DNA of 64,000 bases from Lathyrus oleraceus (taxonomy: Eukaryota > Streptophyta > Magnoliopsida > Fabales > Fabaceae), in NCBI RefSeq assembly GCF_024323335.1, contig NC_066585.1, positions 183,476,294 to 183,540,293 of the forward strand, read 5' to 3'. The notes under the pieces were generated by a model that was given only the letters and a program-made list of their open reading frames with translations, had not been told where the DNA came from and searched no databases. Positions 9,961 through 21,546 of this stretch are shown here, one piece after another. The first letter of the stretch is position 1; every line of letters begins with the position of its first letter. A program made the translations under genes and the position numbers.

Positions 9961-10890
9961 TGACGATTACTCGGATAGTCGAGTAAGACAACTCGTATCC
10001 TAACAGTCGGGAAAGGGAATAGAAGACTCTAGACCACTTTCTTTTTCATCCTTAATTAGAAAGGATTCGATAATAATTAGGGTGTTTTGAATGGATGACA
10101 AATACTCGGATAATCGAGTAAGAGAACTCGTATCCTAATAATCGGAAAAGAGAATAGAAGACTCTAGACCACTTTCTGTTTCATCTGAATATTTATGAAA
10201 ATAAGGTTGTATATGGTTGATGTTTTTAGAATAAACGACAAGTGCTCGAATGGCTAAGTAAGACAACTTATATCCAAGCATTTGAGAAGAGGAATTAAAA
10301 ACTCAAGACCATCTCCTTTTTCGTATAGCTTGTTATGAAAATGATTTGATTAAGTGGTATGTTTGTAAAAAATGACAATTGTTCGACTGACCGAGTAAGA
10401 GAACTCGTATTCAAACAATTGGGGAGTGAAATTGAAAACTCAAAGTCAACTCCTTTTTTCATTTAGCTTATTGTGAAAATATTTCGATTTAAGTATGAGT
10501 TGGTAAAAAATGACAATTGTTCGACTGACCGAGTAAGAAAACTTGTATTCAAACAATTGAGGAGTGAAGTTGAAAACTCAAAGTCAACTCCCTTTTCATT
10601 TAGTTTATTGTGAAAATATTTAGATTTAATCGGGTTTAGAAGTTTGGGGAGAAATGACGATTGTTTGACTGACCAAGTAAGAGAACTTGTATTCAAATAA
10701 TCGAGGAGAGAAATTGAAGACTCAAAGTCATCTCCCTTTACATTTCTTATTATAACATAATTCGATTTATTTGTTCTTAAGTGGGTGGAAGTGACGACTA
10801 TTTGACTGACCGAATAAGAGAACTCGTATTCAAATAATCGAGGAGAGGAATTGAAAACTCAAAGCCATCCCCCTTTTTATTTCCAAATGA
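9961..10890. repeat. About 138-bp tandem repeat, seven units, in the solo LTR
   Basis: Units starting with TGACGATTACTCG-like text followed by CGAGTAAGAGAACTCGTAT and ACTCAAAGTCA(A/T)CTCC begin at about 9961, 10096, 10236, 10373, 10511, 10655 and 10792, a spacing of 135-144 bp. They are diverged from each other, so the array is not recent. It lies in the downstream half of the LTR, where element A carries a different (224-bp) array. Confidence 0.8.
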
Positions 10891-11040
10891 AATGTTGTTT
10901 GACTGTGATTGGATACGTTAATTTAATTTTTAATGAAAATACTCAACATCGGATCAAGGTTTTAATTTGTATTTATGAATGAAATGAATTTTATTTTAGT
11001 GTATTGTTCTTCTACTCGATTAATTAATAACCGAATAGGT

Positions 11041-11119
11041 CTCATTGTAAGAAAGCCCAAGAGTAAGCTATGCGAGGTTGATGACGATGCTTAAAAGCGA
11101 TCGACTTACAAGGGTATGG
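11041..11119 (-). promoter_or_regulatory. LTR block conserved between the solo LTR and element A
   Basis: Read on the minus strand this block (CCCTTGTAAGTCGATCGC... to ...CTTTCTTACAATGAG) matches element A's LTR at about 21103-21177 and 39389-39463 with only a few differences, although the surrounding LTR sequences hardly align by eye. Such islands often mark promoter, RNA-start or polyadenylation control regions; the function here is inference. Confidence 0.6.
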
Positions 11120-13118
11120 AGATGTGGGATTGATATTGAATCAATAATTGTTTGGCTTTGTTTTGAAATTGGTTTGAATTGATGATGAAATTGTATTGGT
11201 GATGGTTTAGAAATGATGCGAAATTGTGATAGAGAAAGGAATCAATCAATTTCTAGTTAACAATATTAATTTATTAAAATTTGGTTAAATTCATTAATTA
11301 AGATTAATTATCAAAATTATTTAATTGAATTTAAATAATCAAGTTAATTAAAGTTAACTAATCAAAATCAACTAATTAATCAAAATTTAATTAATTGACT
11401 AATTTAATTAAAGAGATAGAAAAAAGTAACAATGTTAATATACTTGGTATAAATTGACGATGATGTGCTCAGAACCGGTTTTTACGAAATGACAACATGA
11501 TTAATGTCATATGCAAAATCATAGCACGGTGAAAATATTTCATTGATATATTGAAATTTTGGCGGCATATCGATATACCGAATCCACGAATCGAAATCCA
11601 ATTTATCGCAATAGAAATTAAGCAACAACACCAACTCATAATTATTCACATCATTTACAAGTCATGTATGAAATATAAGAAGTGCCAAATGATATATGGG
11701 CCTAATGTAAAGAGAAACAAGCAAACACCTAAACTATATTCATATAATTATAAAAATGGATTTAAAAATATAAAACAAAAGAGGATAAACTAAATAAGTT
11801 TTTCCTTTAATCATGGTGAGATTAGGAAATAAAAACTAACTGCAACATGGTTATATGAAACCACTACCCGAACAATTCATTACTAAAAAACAAGTTATTA
11901 TCATGATTACTAATAAAGGAAAATAACTTACTAGTAGAAAATAAAAATAGAAAAAAAAAATTACTATTAAAACATAATAGATAAAAAAAATAGGAAAAGA
12001 CTTACCATCTAAAATTCATGTGCCTAGAAAAAAAAAAAAAAAAGTGGCAGACGGCATGCCGACATGAATTTGTCGAGTCCATGGCTTAGAATTCGATTTT
12101 GTAATGCAGTAAAGTACCACATCAAAACAAACTCATCATTGCATTTTTTACTGTGTTCATAGAAAAGGCTAGTTCAATTGTAATTTAGATGCATTAAAAC
12201 TTAAAAAAAGATAAATGATTGGATTCTTTGTTCATGCTATAAACAAGTTACTAGTATTCTCTACTTGAGTGTTAACTAAATTACAATATAATTCTAGCAT
12301 GTCCCAAGTAAAAAAATCAAAACCTTTAAACATAAATAATTAAAACCATGACAGAAAAAAAAGGTTGCTATCATTAACATCTGCCATAAACTTTCAGCAA
12401 CAACAAAAAAAAACTTATTCGAAACAATGGTCATATTTGCACTGGCCATAAATTCTCAGCAATCTTGCAACCATAATCACACATGCTTATCATTGAATGC
12501 TTCACTAGAAAAATAAACCAACAAATGTAAACACACTCAAATCGAACTTGAAATGAAGCAATCAATACACAACCCAACATACATAAATCGAAATGGTAGC
12601 AGAACTAAAACAGAGAATCAATATTGCAATAGCACTTATTTTTAAATCGTTACCCCTATCGAACCACGTCGGCAATATGGTGAGTTCGTTGGAAAAAGCG
12701 AGCGGAGCTTCGCGGCGACGGCCAGAGGTTCGCGGTGGTGGGGATGACTGATATCGGCGCAGTCGGCGAGTCGGCGACGGAGGTATGTGTGTCGTGGCGG
12801 CGGACGATTTCGCCGGTAATGGATGAAGTTTGGTCGGTGTTGTTGTTAGATCCGTGACGTCGACGGTGGGAGTATGGACGAAACCGTGTTTGTGAGAACG
12901 GCGGAGGTTGCCGGTAGGTGACGGCGTTGAAAGTTGAGGAGCGGTGACGGTGAGTGGAGGGTGTTACGGTGAGCGGCGGAAGGAGGTTGTCTTCGGAAAT
13001 GGAAGGAGGTTTTGGTGTCTAGTGAGGAAGAAAAATGTGAGGTGAGTGAGAGATCTTTCCCTGTGTGACCTTTTTCTGCTTTCTTTTTCTTTTTTGTTTT
13101 ACTGTGTGAGAGATCTCC
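11120..13118 (-). other. Middle part of the solo LTR
   Basis: AT-rich from 11120 to about 12640, with AATTAATTAAA-type simple sequence near 11260-11420 and A-runs near 12030. Then comes a GC-richer stretch (12660-13060) with CGGCGACGG-type strings. Read on the minus strand, 13142-12846 is open for 98 codons but runs into the inserted MULE, has biased S/T/P/H composition and resembles no protein I know. I take it as untranslated LTR. Element A has a comparable GC-rich, GAGAGCGA-repeat stretch at 20360-20530. Confidence 0.5.
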
Positions 13119-13412
13119 GAGTTTTTGCTTGAAATGCCCCATTTTTCAAAATTTAATCCCAATATACCCCTTTTTGAAAAAAAAATCCCAGTCTACCCCC
13201 TTTTATAGTTGGGCCTCGTCACTTGATCTGACGAGGGGGTGCTGAAAGATATTTTGTCTCATAGGCTCGGCAAATGGAATGACGAGGGAGTGGGCGAATT
13301 TTTTTTTCTTCAATGGCTCGTCACTTCAAGTGACGAGCATGTGCAGGCATTCCTTTTTTTTTGTTTTTATTTTAAATAGTATTTAATTAATATTAATAAT
13401 AATTAATTAATA
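13119..13412 (+). repeat. Left TIR of the MULE
   Basis: About 294 bp, inversely repeated at about 15366-15660. It includes two internal palindromic segments, CTCGTCACTT-C-AAGTGACGAG (13317-13337) and TCGTCACTTGATCTGACGA (about 13216-13234). The two TIRs differ at a handful of sites and in homopolymer lengths, so transposition was fairly recent or the arms have been homogenised. Confidence 0.88.
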
Positions 13413-14100
13413 GGAAGTGTAAATAGAATACTAAATTTATTAAATACTAATAATTGTTAATAATAATAATTAATATAATTGTTTTTTAGACTGAATTTTT
13501 TTAATGACTGAAATTTATTAAATTTATAATTTTTTTGTCAAGTCGTTTAATGACTGAAATTTATTCTTTTAGAAGTGAATAAATAAGTTATCGTAAGTTT
13601 AAATTCTCACGATTCATATGATATTTTTGTACAACTATCAACTAAGTTGATTTAACATAATTAAAATTTTATTCTATCTTTTTACAAATAATTAGCCGGT
13701 ATTCCATATTTGAATAATATTACAATTAAAACCTTTAAAAAGGATAAAATAATAATAAATATTTTGTAAAAAGAAAATTTTTCATATTTAAAACTGTCTA
13801 AAAATAAATTAGGTGAATCAATAAATACTCAATTATCAACTATTAACTCCAATTAATAAAAAATAATTTTTTATAACTAAAGGAGAAAAACATGATTATC
13901 TAAATTTAATTTCGGTCTTACTTTTAACATAAAAGACAACTTTTATGGAAAATAATAATATGATTGCTAATATATTTTTAATTAAATTATTATCGGAGAT
14001 GATTTTGAAATAAATACATTAAATGTGTCTAAATTTGTTGATATTTATTTATTTAAGATAAAAAAAATTATTATTTTTTGCTTATAATAAAGTTGAAGGG

Positions 14101-14430
14101 AATAATAATTAATGGTTATTTAAATTAAATTTAAATGTATATTATCTAAATAATCAAATTTTAATAAAAGTTAATTAATTATTTGAGCTCATTTACTCAA
14201 TTAAATAAAATATAAATAATTATAAGATATAAATTTAAAACATTGGTTGATATGCCTCCACATAAATCAAAATATCACATCTCTTAATTTTCCAAAACTT
14301 TATCTTAGAATCATTTATATTTTATTTAATCAAGCAAATGAGCTCAAATAATTAATTAGTTCTAATTATAAGCTAATTGTTTGAAGAATACAATTTGAGT
14401 TTAAATTAAATAATCATTAATTATTATTTA
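14101..14430. repeat. Inverted repeat (foldback) inside the MULE
   Basis: An arm at about 14171-14217 (containing ATTTGAGCTCATTTACTCAA) is mirrored at about 14312-14361, and an outer arm at 14101-14132 is mirrored at about 14399-14428, around a spacer centred near 14262. The spacer's CATTGGTTGATATGCCTCCA is itself inverted near 15080-15108. It may be a small foldback element nested in the MULE or a remnant of an earlier duplication. Confidence 0.6.
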
Positions 14431-15365
14431 TTTAATTTTTCATGAAACTTTAGATTGCACTCCTTTGAAAATCAGATCATTACAATAAAAAAAATATTTC
14501 TTTTTTTTTATCTTTTTTCTAATTATGATAATCCATTTTTATTTTTTCTATAAGCTACTTATTTAACTTAATTGAGTGTAAGAATCCCAAATAATCCATA
14601 ATTTTCTTGTAAATCACATTATTTATTTCCTTTTTTATGATATTTTCATTAAAAATTTGATATTTGAAAGTTTTGACATATCCTAATGTTTAAAAACTAT
14701 TTTAAAAGTCAAATATGCTAACATTACATCATATTCAATGAATTAAAAAAAGTTGATCTAACTTATTAAAAAACTAATACTTAAATTAACATTATAACTT
14801 ATAAGAAATAAACAAATGGAAAAAAAACTAAGTTAAATACAATGTTTTAAAAGTGGGAGAAAGGGATGAATCAATGGAGTCTCTATTTTAAAGTTTAATT
14901 GACACAATCAATTAAATTTAAAAACATTTTATTAAATGATTAAATAAATACATAAATAAATTACTAATATTAAATTAAATTTTATACATAAATTATAAAT
15001 TATTAATCCATTATAAATTTAATATAACAAAATCAATAAAATTAATAATACAATAATAACACAAAAACTATGTAGATTTATGTGGAGGCATATCAATCAA
15101 TGTTTTTAAAACCTATATTAAAAATCAAATCTGCTAATATTTACATCATAATTCAATGGATTCAAGTTGTTCTAACTTATTAATAATACAAAAATTAAAA
15201 CTATAAACAAAAAAAAGAGTTTTGATATTACAAACATTTACACAAGAATAAAAAAATTGTTGATAAAGATTAAATTTTCCTTTTGTGTTGGCCAAACATA
15301 GCACATAACATTAATTAATTATTATTAATATTAATTAAATACTATTTAAAATATTAATTAAATAC

Positions 15366-15660
15366 TATTAATTAATTATTATTAATATTAATTAAATACT
15401 ATTTAAAAAAAAACAAAAAAAAAAAGGAATGCCTGCACATGCTCGTCACTTGAAGTGACGAGCCATTGAAGAAAAAAAAATTCGCCCACTCCCTCGTCAT
15501 TCCATTTGCCGAGCCCATGAGGCAAAATATCTTTCAGCACCCCCTCGTCAGATCAAGTGACGAGGCCCAACTACAAAAGGGGGTAGACTGGGATTTTTTT
15601 TTCAAAAAGGGGTATATTGGGATTAAATTTTGAAAAATGGGGCATTTCAAGCAAAAACTC
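15366..15660 (-). repeat. Right TIR of the MULE
   Basis: Inverse copy of 13119-13412, including the AAGTGACGAG palindrome at about 15450-15470. It ends at 15660, followed by the second GAGATCTCC. Confidence 0.88.
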
Positions 15661-15669
15661 GAGATCTCC

Positions 15670-16403
15670 TTCCTGAGGTGAGAGAGAGGTCCTTTTATTT
15701 ATTTCTTTTTTTCTTACCGTTGGAGAGGAGTATGTGCGTGCTAGCTATCATCAAATATAAAATTATTTTCTTTTCTTTCATTTTGTAATGTGAATGACAG
15801 CTGTCCATGGAATCCAATGTATTCAATATATATTTATTTTTTTCAAATAATTATTATGGATTTAAGAAAATAAAATCATAAAAGAAAATTCTAACTAATA
15901 TTTGATTCTAATCACTTTAGCCAAATAACTAACCAAAAAAAATATTGACCAATTAGAAATAGAAACTAAGTATAAATTAGTTCGGAAAATTAAATCGGTC
16001 ACACTAAAATTGTCAGCCCAAAACAAACTTATTAAAAAAATACAGCGTTTCTTCAAATTCTGAAATAAATTCGCACCGGTTAAAAGGCTCAGGCGGGTCA
16101 AAATGCAATTGAAAATGTCGTTTGAAAAATACAACGAGCACACCAGTTTAAATTACACGAACCGTAGAATAATAATACTGGCGTCCGTGATTTTAATTTT
16201 TGAAACTTTTTACCCGCTGATTTTGCAAATTCTTGAGGAACAAATTAACCGATTTGTCTGTATTCTCAATAAATTTATCTTGACTGATATTCTAGGTATT
16301 ATTAATGATGAAATGCATGTCACGCTGTGCGTATGATGCAAATAAAAAATGAAATCGATTTTACAAAAGTTTAAATATGGCCGGACAAAATTGGGGTATG
16401 ACA
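15670..16403 (-). other. U3 start of the solo LTR
   Basis: The portion of the solo LTR between the MULE and its outer end. No coding sequence is supported: the small overlapping open frames at 15895-16518 lie on both strands and run across the LTR boundary. Confidence 0.5.
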
Positions 16404-16455
16404 CTAACATTATTTTATTTTGAAGTGTCTTCCATTTGTTTGGTTTTTGTGTTGT

Positions 16456-17746
16456 ATGCACTTGAGGAGTGGTAAGCGGCTTTCTCAAATGTCTCGTAAA
16501 AACCAAACCCCTTCCCAAAGTAGTACTCCAAACCTAGGAGGACAACCGACAGTTATGAGTGTCGACAGTTATGTGGCTCCAACCTCCATCGAGGAAATGC
16601 CCACTGCCATAAGCCAAGTAGTTGCATATTCTATACCTCCAGATGAGGGAGTTCCATCACCACAAGCGTCAACCGCACCAAGCTTTTCTAGGGAATTACG
16701 GAACTTAGGAGACTAGAGGCCTCATTATCTAGGTTTCTTGTTACCTCAGAAGAAATAACCGTATATCATGCCAACTACAACGATGGTAAGCCTCCACCTT
16801 AGTACGTCAGTAAATTTAAAAAACGTGATGGCAACGTCATCGCCCTTTAATTTGTATTTGGCTTCAACATCCACTATGGGGAACTTTGGCCAACTTGGAC
16901 AACCCCTAGGAGGTATAGGGTAATTTCCTCCCTAGGGTGCTTTGTCATTGACCAATAACTCTCTTTAGGTCATGATATAGTTAATGGATTAAATCCACCA
17001 TGATATGTTCCATACGATTACACAATAGATAGGCAACATGTTTAACCAACTTATAGAATAAACGAATATGAGTTATCAACAATTAGCCCACCAAATGGGT
17101 AGGATTGCTGATTTGTTTGGTGCACCACCAGCGCCACCGACTCTAGTGCCTAACATTCCTCAAGTGGCTAATCCCCTAGAAAATCGGGTTGTCCAAAACC
17201 TTCAAGGGTCAGAAGGCCTCGACATGGTCCTTGTACAACAAAACCAATATGTTGACCAAGTATTGAGACAAGCCCGATAAGACAATGTAGAGGTACATGA
17301 TAATATCACTAACATTGTCGAACGTGTTTTGGTCAAAAATGGCCTCAATATGGGCCTCCCCAGATTAAAATATATATCCCCATTGTCTGAGTATGTAAGG
17401 AAAACCAAATTTTCTAGGGGTTGGAAACTCCCAAAGTTCACTAAGTTTCTGGTGATACTAATGAATCCACCATAGAACATGTCGCCAAGTACCTGACTGA
17501 GGCTGGTGATTTAGCCAACAATGATGATTTGAAAATCAAGTATTTTCCGAACTCATTGACTATGAACTCTTTTATATGGTTCACCACCCTTCCCCCAATT
17601 CCATCTTTACTTGGGGTCAATTATAAAGGGAATTCCACAAGCAATTCTACATTGGACAATGTAAGATTAGTCTCAAAGAATTGGCCAGTGTAAGGCTAAA
17701 AGTCGCTGAAAGTATCAGTGATTATCTCAATAGGTTTAGAAGCTTG
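16456..17746 (+). pseudogene. Element B gag, 5' part, broken
   Basis: From the ATG at 16456 the frame reads M-H-L-R-S-G-K-R-L and a low-complexity Ser/Pro/Gln region up to a stop at about 16714. A second open stretch (17068-17280) has the Gln/Pro-rich N-terminal style of Tat gags. After further frameshifts the retrotransposon gag domain appears (about 17335-17746), with motifs W-K-L-P-K-F-T-K-F, A-K-Y-L-T-E-A-G-D-L-A-N-N and W-F-T-T-L-P-P. The coding sequence is cut at 17746 by insertion of element A and resumes at 41646. The original protein would have formed the element's particle. Many stops make it non-functional. Confidence 0.7.
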
Positions 17747-18508
17747 TGTCATACCCCGATTTTGGTCCTGAATTTTTTATGTTTTTTTTATTTTTGTTTA
17801 GCATGCTTGGCCTAACCTTACTTTGGTTTTATATGAGGATTGGTCTTGGTCCAAAGTCATGGTGTTGTTCATGTGATTGTTAATACACATATGGTATTGG
17901 TCATCCAAACAACCAACCTTCTTGTGTCACAAGCCAATTGCCAATCATGCCACTTGATTCATAAATATCCCTTTCAAATCCTAATCTTATACCATCATTT
18001 CATGGCCCTGTTAACATATATTGCCTGTCAAGTTATGTTCTTTTTTTAAAAAAAGTCAAGCATTCAAGTCATAAATAAACCAATGGTAAAACCAAATTTC
18101 AAATCATTTTTCAAACCATTTCAATCCATTTCATGTCATTTTAAGCCATTACATTTGATTCCACACAAGAAAATACAAGTCTTGACATTTTTGAGCAAAT
18201 GTTGATTTTGGTCACTAGTTGACTTTTCGGTCAACTTTGACCAAAGTCAATCAAAAATCAAAAAAAAAAGCCCTAAATTTCACCATAACCATTTATTCAA
18301 TGTCCATTTACAAAGAAACTACAAAGAAAATTGAATTTTGACCATTTTGTTGACTTTGGTCAACAGTTGACTTTTTGGTCAACTTTGACCAAAGTTAACC
18401 TTCCTATTTTTGACCCTCTCAAACCTAATCTAATCCGTTTTAGCCTTGATTCACCATCCAAGAGTCTTGTGTGATGAGTTTGACTTTGTATCTTCTTGGC
18501 CAAGTAAC

Positions 18509-18900
18509 TTATCTCATGTTAACCTCATATGCAACTTGTCTTTGTTGTAAACTAGGCAATTCCGTTGTAACCTTTAGGCTTACATTGACAGCATTCTTCT
18601 GACCGGCAAGAAATGCATCCAAGTCCTTGACTGGTACATCAAAAAACAGCACCCTATCCATCTGCAGTTAGAGCAAGACCTTGCACCCCGTCAACCTTAT
18701 CCTCAGGTATGAATCTCCTCAGGGTTCCAAATGCGAAGGACGGGGTGAACATGGGTTTTCCTCCCTCAAGAAGTAGTGTAACGTAATTCTCCATGGAAGT
18801 CAGCAATGATCTTTTCTTTACCTCGGTATACCCAACAGCCTTGGCAAGAGCTTTTGCAAGTAACTCAACAGCTGTTAAACCAGAGTTGTTCAATAATTCC
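18509..18900 (-). pseudogene. Captured fragment of a DEAD-box RNA helicase (RH7/PRH75-like, GUCT domain)
   Basis: Minus-strand translation gives L-L-A-K-A-L-A-K-A-V-G-Y-T-E-V-K-K-R-S-L followed by S-M-E-N-Y-V-T-L-L-L, P-S-F-A-F-G-T-L-R-R and L-A-L-T-A-D-G. This is the conserved C-terminal GUCT region of plant nucleolar DEAD-box helicase RH7/PRH75 (recognised from memory of the family). After one extra T in a T-run near 18643 the frame resumes with V-K-D-L-D-A-F-L-A-G-Q-K-N-A. At 18901-18905 an intron-like acceptor (..CTGCAG) precedes the exon, so unspliced or genomic DNA was captured. The helicase motor motifs (DEAD, SAT) are absent. It lies antisense to the retrotransposon and cannot make a working helicase. 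Confidence 0.75.
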
Positions 18901-21546
18901 TGCAGCAGCCATGATTTTACCACCAAGTAGCAGCAACAGCCTGCAAAACCGGTTGATACATGCCATGGAAGTATGTCCAAATGTTCATGATGGGAAGCAT
19001 ATACCAAGTCCAAGTAGCCTACAAAATACTGCACCAAGCAAATGTCAAGTATCATACCATAATTGTCCATGTGCATTAGCATGTTGCAAGGATGCAATTG
19101 ACATTGAACCAGTCATGTTTGCTGCAGCAGTCACGATAGCAACAAACCCTACATCATGGAAATGCAAAGCATCAAGCCATCATGCATAAGCTATTAAAGG
19201 TCAACCAAAACAATGTAATAATCACAGACCATGAGATACATAAATCAGAGTAGATGCGCATGGAACTAGCTGATAGAAACTTGATCCTGCATATGGGAAT
19301 TGAAACCAATTCATGCGACCAAAAGTTCTTAGTACAGGCTATCCAAGGATGCATCAGTCCTGGTACATGAGCAAACTCAGCACTAAACAAAAGAGAGTCA
19401 GTGGAAAGCCATGAGCATAATACCTGTTAAACCAGACCACACATCATGGTCTAAGTACAAGCCCTTGAAACCTAGTCCAATATAAACTTGGAGCAAGCAG
19501 CAAGTTGCAGAAGCAAGTTGAACAGGGCAAAATCTACTGAACCAAAACATCAGCAGACCCTATTTCCACTACCCTTATATAATAGCCTTGTCTTAAATCC
19601 TTATTGCCCTCATGAAGATATACTGCAAGGCTACCCAAGTCAGAACCTACTGCACAACCACCTGCCATTGTACATGCCAACAAGCCCTACTATGCTCAGT
19701 TTCTGGTGAGCTTTGATATGTAGAGATGTTAGACTCCAAAAAGGTAATATGAAATTAACTGTGGGAAGGATTCCTTTGTCTGCAAGAAAAGCATGCCAAA
19801 ATGATGTTGAACATCTTCAGCATCCCAAAACAGATGATTGGCATGTTGAAGTTGCAGTCCCTAGAACACATACTGTAGTGGAATTCCATAATGAAGAATT
19901 TGAGACTAGTTCTGTCACCAAGCTCACCAATTTCACTGCAGTAAAAAAGGTAGAGTAATTAGCCAAAGCAGTAAAAAGTCAGAAAAATTCCCAAATTAGA
20001 ATTAAGACAAAAATAAGGAAGAAAGCACAAGCTCAGAATACCATTTTCGGTTTTAGCATCAACAGGGCGATTTGATTCTGAGAACATCCAAAGTGCTTTG
20101 CAGAGTTACTCTTCTGGAACATCAAAGACCCCCTTGGAAACCCTAATCAGGAGAACATAAATAGAGAGGGTGAGCAAATCAGTAAAGGGGCGAAATTGAA
20201 ACTTAAAAGCAAAACAAAAACCCTAAATCCCAGAAATCAAAGTAAAAGGCCAGTATTGGAAGAGAGGAGATAGATTCAAGCTCACCTGATTCATTGTCGA
20301 CGCCAAAGGTGAGATTCCCGCTTGACTTCTCTCTTTAAAACCATGGGTTTGCACTCTCTCTGGTTAACGAGGTTGAGCGATTGAGAGAGATGCTGAGGGT
20401 AAGCGACGAGAGCGATTGAGAGAGATGCTGAGGGTAAGCGACGAGAGCGATTGAGAGAGATTTCTTCGAGTTTGTGAGCGAGTTCGTGAGAGGAGAGAGC
20501 GAGCTTGCCGAGAGCGTGAGATGGGGAGAGAACGAGTCTGTATCTTTTCCAATTTATTTTTTTCTTTTCTTTAATTCATTTTAAATAGAATAGGTTTTTG
20601 AAAATATTAAAGGTTTTGCTTAGAATTCCTAGGTTTAGTTAATAATTATTTTTATGTTTTCAACTTATCCCCCATTAAAAAACCCAACAGCCAAGCGGTT
20701 GGGATTTATTAGGATAGTCCAACAGGTTCTTTTTTTTATTAGTTTCTTTATTTTAATTCCTTTTTTTAATTTATCTTAGTTTATATATTTAAAGTAGCAT
20801 CAAAATAATAAATAACCATGAGTGGTCTGGTGGAGAAGGGTAGTATCATAGTCTTGAGTGGGGTGGGTTCAATACTCATGTGTAGCATTTTTTTTAGTAT
20901 TTTATTTTTCTTTTAGCATTTTATTTTCTTTTAGTATTTTATTTCTTTTAACATTTTTTGTTATGTTTATGCTTTATTATTTTCATAGTTTCATTATCAT
21001 AACATAGATTTGTTTTCTTTTAATTTCGTCATTCATTCAAAACCATTTTTAAATTATAAAAATCATACTTTTCTCGATTCAATGTCGAGCCCATTTTCCA
21101 TACCCTTGTAAGTCGATTGCTTTTTAAGCGTCGCCATCAACCTCACATAGCTTACTCTTGGGCTTTCTTACAATGAGCCGGTTCTCTTGCACTTACACTC
21201 ATATTTCGCATCATTTGTTTGGGCCTGATCTAATTATTTCATGATTTTTGCCAACCCCCATTCATAACAAATGTACCCCACTTCCCCAATGTGTATATAA
21301 TGTTGTATTGCTTTATTTCTCTATTTGTTTTAGACACTTACCAAAGAGTAAAATCCACCATTTCTGAAAAAATACAAAAATATGACTCGATCCAACGTCG
21401 AGTATTTTCTCAATAAACAAATCAATTCATTTCGCCCTCCTATTCTATTCCTTTTCTTTCAAACTTTCATCAAATGCTTGATTCAACGTCAAGCCATTTT
21501 CTCTAATAAAAACTCAAAAAATATTAATTCATAGTCAAGACTTTTT
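18901..21546 (+). other. Middle part of element A 5' LTR
   Basis: No protein is recognised on either strand. The segment 18901-20300 has a more balanced base composition than the rest and may be further captured host DNA (introns or flank of the helicase fragment). 20365-20530 holds an imperfect duplication of GAGCGATTGAGAGAGATGCTGAGGGTAAGCG-type text. 20880-20960 is a TTTTAGTATTTTATTT-type simple repeat. Confidence 0.45.
21103..21177 (+). promoter_or_regulatory. Conserved LTR block, 5' LTR copy
   Basis: Counterpart of 11041-11119 in the solo LTR (opposite strand) and of 39389-39463 in the 3' LTR. It is an island of strong similarity between two otherwise divergent LTR families, and lies about 3.35 kb into the LTR. 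Confidence 0.6.

Larger units (their letters stand above)
13119..15660. mobile_element. Non-autonomous MULE with long TIRs and 9-bp TSD
   Basis: The 2,542-bp element begins GAGTTTTTGCTTGAAATGCC and ends with its exact inverse. The inverted similarity runs about 290 bp into the element from each end with only a few mismatches. Exact 9-bp direct repeats GAGATCTCC lie at 13110-13118 and 15661-15669. Long TIRs with a 9-bp duplication are the definition of Mutator-like elements. The interior is extremely AT-rich and I find no transposase or captured gene. It has inserted in the solo LTR (9263-16403). Confidence 0.9.
9263..16403 (-). mobile_element. Solo LTR of an Ogre-type retrotransposon, minus orientation
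   Basis: On the minus strand it starts TGTCATACCCCAATTTTG (from 16403) and ends ...GATGCGACA (at 9263). The start matches element A's LTR start (TGTCATACCCCGATTTTG) and the ends are also similar. Exact 5-bp target duplications CTAAC lie at 9258-9262 and 16404-16408, and no internal retrotransposon sequence remains, so this is a solo LTR left by LTR-LTR recombination. It is 7,141 bp including a 2,542-bp MULE; without the MULE and one TSD copy it is about 4.6 kb. Further shared marks with A are a conserved block (11041-11119), GGTGGCGACTCT near the 3' end and GGGTGCTAATACCTTCCCC. It sits in the leader of element B. Confidence 0.88.

Noticed and set aside
12846..13142. Ser/Thr/Pro-rich minus-strand frame in the solo LTR
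   Set aside because: It crosses the MULE insertion boundary at 13118/13119, so it cannot be an old gene, and its composition reflects the GC-rich LTR segment.
18654..19097. 147-codon minus-strand open frame as a host gene
   Set aside because: Only its C-terminal half matches a helicase; it lacks motor motifs, has an intron junction inside, is frameshifted and occurs twice because it is in both LTRs.
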